Source: an uncultured Longilinea sp.
GTDB taxonomy: Bacteria > Chloroflexota > Anaerolineae > Anaerolineales > Anaerolineaceae
Assembly: GCA_937863945.1 (NCBI GenBank)
Contig: CALMIB010000018.1
Span: 1 to 6,299, forward strand
Direction of reading: 5' to 3'
Length of the DNA: 6,299 nucleotides
The position numbers and the translations under genes were made by a program. Below are positions 5,470 through 6,299 of the stretch, piece after piece. Position 1 is the stretch's first letter. Each line of letters begins with the position of its first letter. The notes under the pieces are model-generated. The model ran no database searches. It saw only the letters and a list, made by a program, of their open reading frames with translations, and was not told the DNA's origin.

Positions 5470-6291
5470 ATGGATTTTGACCACTACCGCGTTCGACCCA
5501 AGCAAAAGATCGACCTGAAGAACTGGGAGCCCGATGACACCCGCGGCTGGAAGGGCAGCGAAAAGGCAACCGCCGAACTGGCCGAGCTGACCGCCAAACT
5601 GGAGGAATTGCAGGAACTGCTCTACTGCGAAGGCAAGCGCCGCGTGCTGGTGGTGCTGCAGGGCATGGATACCAGCGGCAAAGACGGTGTGATCCGCAAG
5701 GTATTCGAGGGCGTCAACCCGCAGGGCGTGCGCGTGGCCAGCTTCAAGGTGCCCACCCCCATCGAGCTGTCGCACGACTACCTGTGGCGCATCCACTCCC
5801 AGACCCCCGGCAAGGGCGAAATGGTCATCTTCAACCGCAGCCACTACGAAGACGTGCTGGCGGTGCGCGTGCATAACCTTGTTCCGGACGGGGTATGGAA
5901 GAAGCGCTACGACCAGATCAATGCGTTTGAGCGCCTGCTGGTGGAAGAAGGCACCACCGTGTTGAAATTCTTCCTGCACATCAGCCGCGACGAGCAAAAG
6001 GAACGCCTGCTGGAACGCATTGAAACGCCGGAGAAGCATTGGAAGTTCAACCCCGGCGACCTGGAGGAACGCAAGCTGTGGCCGCAGTACACCGAAGCCT
6101 ACGAGGACCTGCTGAACAAAACCAGCACCGACTGGGCGCCCTGGTACATCGTCCCGGCGGACAAGAAATGGTTCCGCAACCTGCTCATCTCCAGCGTGTT
6201 GGTGGACACCTTGAAGAGCTTTGACATGCAGTACCCCGAAGCCGGGGAAGACCTGTCGCCCTACGCGGCCCGCCTGCGCGCGGGGGAGTAA
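5470..6291 (+). CDS. ppk2: Polyphosphate kinase 2 (PPK2) family phosphotransferase, class III-like
   Basis: The protein has 273 residues, the length of single-domain PPK2 enzymes, which move phosphate between polyphosphate and nucleotides in the cytoplasm. It shows Walker A GMDTSGKDG (65-73), the following VFEGVNPQGVRVASFKVPT block (78-96), the DYLWRIH segment (103-109), Walker B-like MVIFNRSHYEDVL (118-130), and the lid region KHWKFNPGDLEERKLWPQY (189-207), followed by STDWAPWYIVPADKKWFRN (219-237). The N-terminal YRVRPKQKIDLKNWEPDDT and the overall wording resemble the class III PPK2 of Meiothermus ruber as I remember it; that class phosphorylates both AMP and ADP. Class and preferred nucleotide remain inferred. 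The gene begins 45 bp after kdpE in the same direction with no visible terminator between them, so co-transcription is plausible. The TAA is at 6289-6291 and only 8 bases follow. Confidence 0.93.
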   Translation: MDFDHYRVRPKQKIDLKNWEPDDTRGWKGSEKATAELAELTAKLEELQELLYCEGKRRVLVVLQGMDTSGKDGVIRKVFEGVNPQGVRVASFKVPTPIELSHDYLWRIHSQTPGKGEMVIFNRSHYEDVLAVRVHNLVPDGVWKKRYDQINAFERLLVEEGTTVLKFFLHISRDEQKERLLERIETPEKHWKFNPGDLEERKLWPQYTEAYEDLLNKTSTDWAPWYIVPADKKWFRNLLISSVLVDTLKSFDMQYPEAGEDLSPYAARLRAGE

Positions 6292-6299
6292 GCGCGGCC

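Overview
The window is GC-rich bacterial chromosome. Its coding regions favour G or C at the third codon position, and it carries five complete genes plus the 3' end of a sixth. The gene content (a DUF87/HerA-type ATPase tail, a GNAT with a C-terminal SRPSREAANRLY-type motif, a KdpD/KdpE pair, and a PPK2 that I remember as closest to the Meiothermus-type class III enzymes) and the style of the short interspersed hairpin repeats suggest Chloroflexota, perhaps Anaerolineae. That assignment is an inference from memory, not a database match.

Layout. At 1-301 (+) is the C-terminus of an ATP-binding protein. At 302-753 is a non-coding stretch holding a 270-bp element bounded by perfect 26-bp inverted repeats, a strong internal hairpin, and a run of cytosines that is a G-quadruplex motif on the minus strand. 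At 754-1194 (-) is a GNAT acetyltransferase and at 1388-1936 (-) a DNA-3-methyladenine glycosylase I (Tag). They point the same way but are separated by 193 bp, and each has its own candidate -10 box. At 1937-2115 is a divergent intergenic region with a copy of a short interspersed repeat over the probable tag promoter. At 2116-4707 (+) is a KdpD-type sensor kinase, followed after 9 bp by its KdpE-type response regulator (4717-5424, +), and after 45 bp by a polyphosphate kinase 2 (5470-6291, +).

How the genes work together. KdpD and KdpE form a complete phosphorelay (His638 to Asp61). In known bacteria this pair controls the KdpFABC potassium pump, but no kdpFABC gene lies in this window. The kinase's N-terminal KdpD domain keeps Walker A but has lost other conserved motifs. 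The PPK2 downstream has a good Shine-Dalgarno sequence and could be co-transcribed, but a functional tie between potassium sensing and polyphosphate is only a guess. Tag and the GNAT are stand-alone housekeeping or accessory genes.

The most notable non-coding signals are two. First, TATAAT and TAAAAT boxes sit exactly 6 nt before the start codons of kdpD and kdpE, which suggests leaderless transcripts, and the second box contains the kdpD stop codon. Second, there is the inverted-repeat element at 327-596. I see no clear previously undescribed multi-gene system here.
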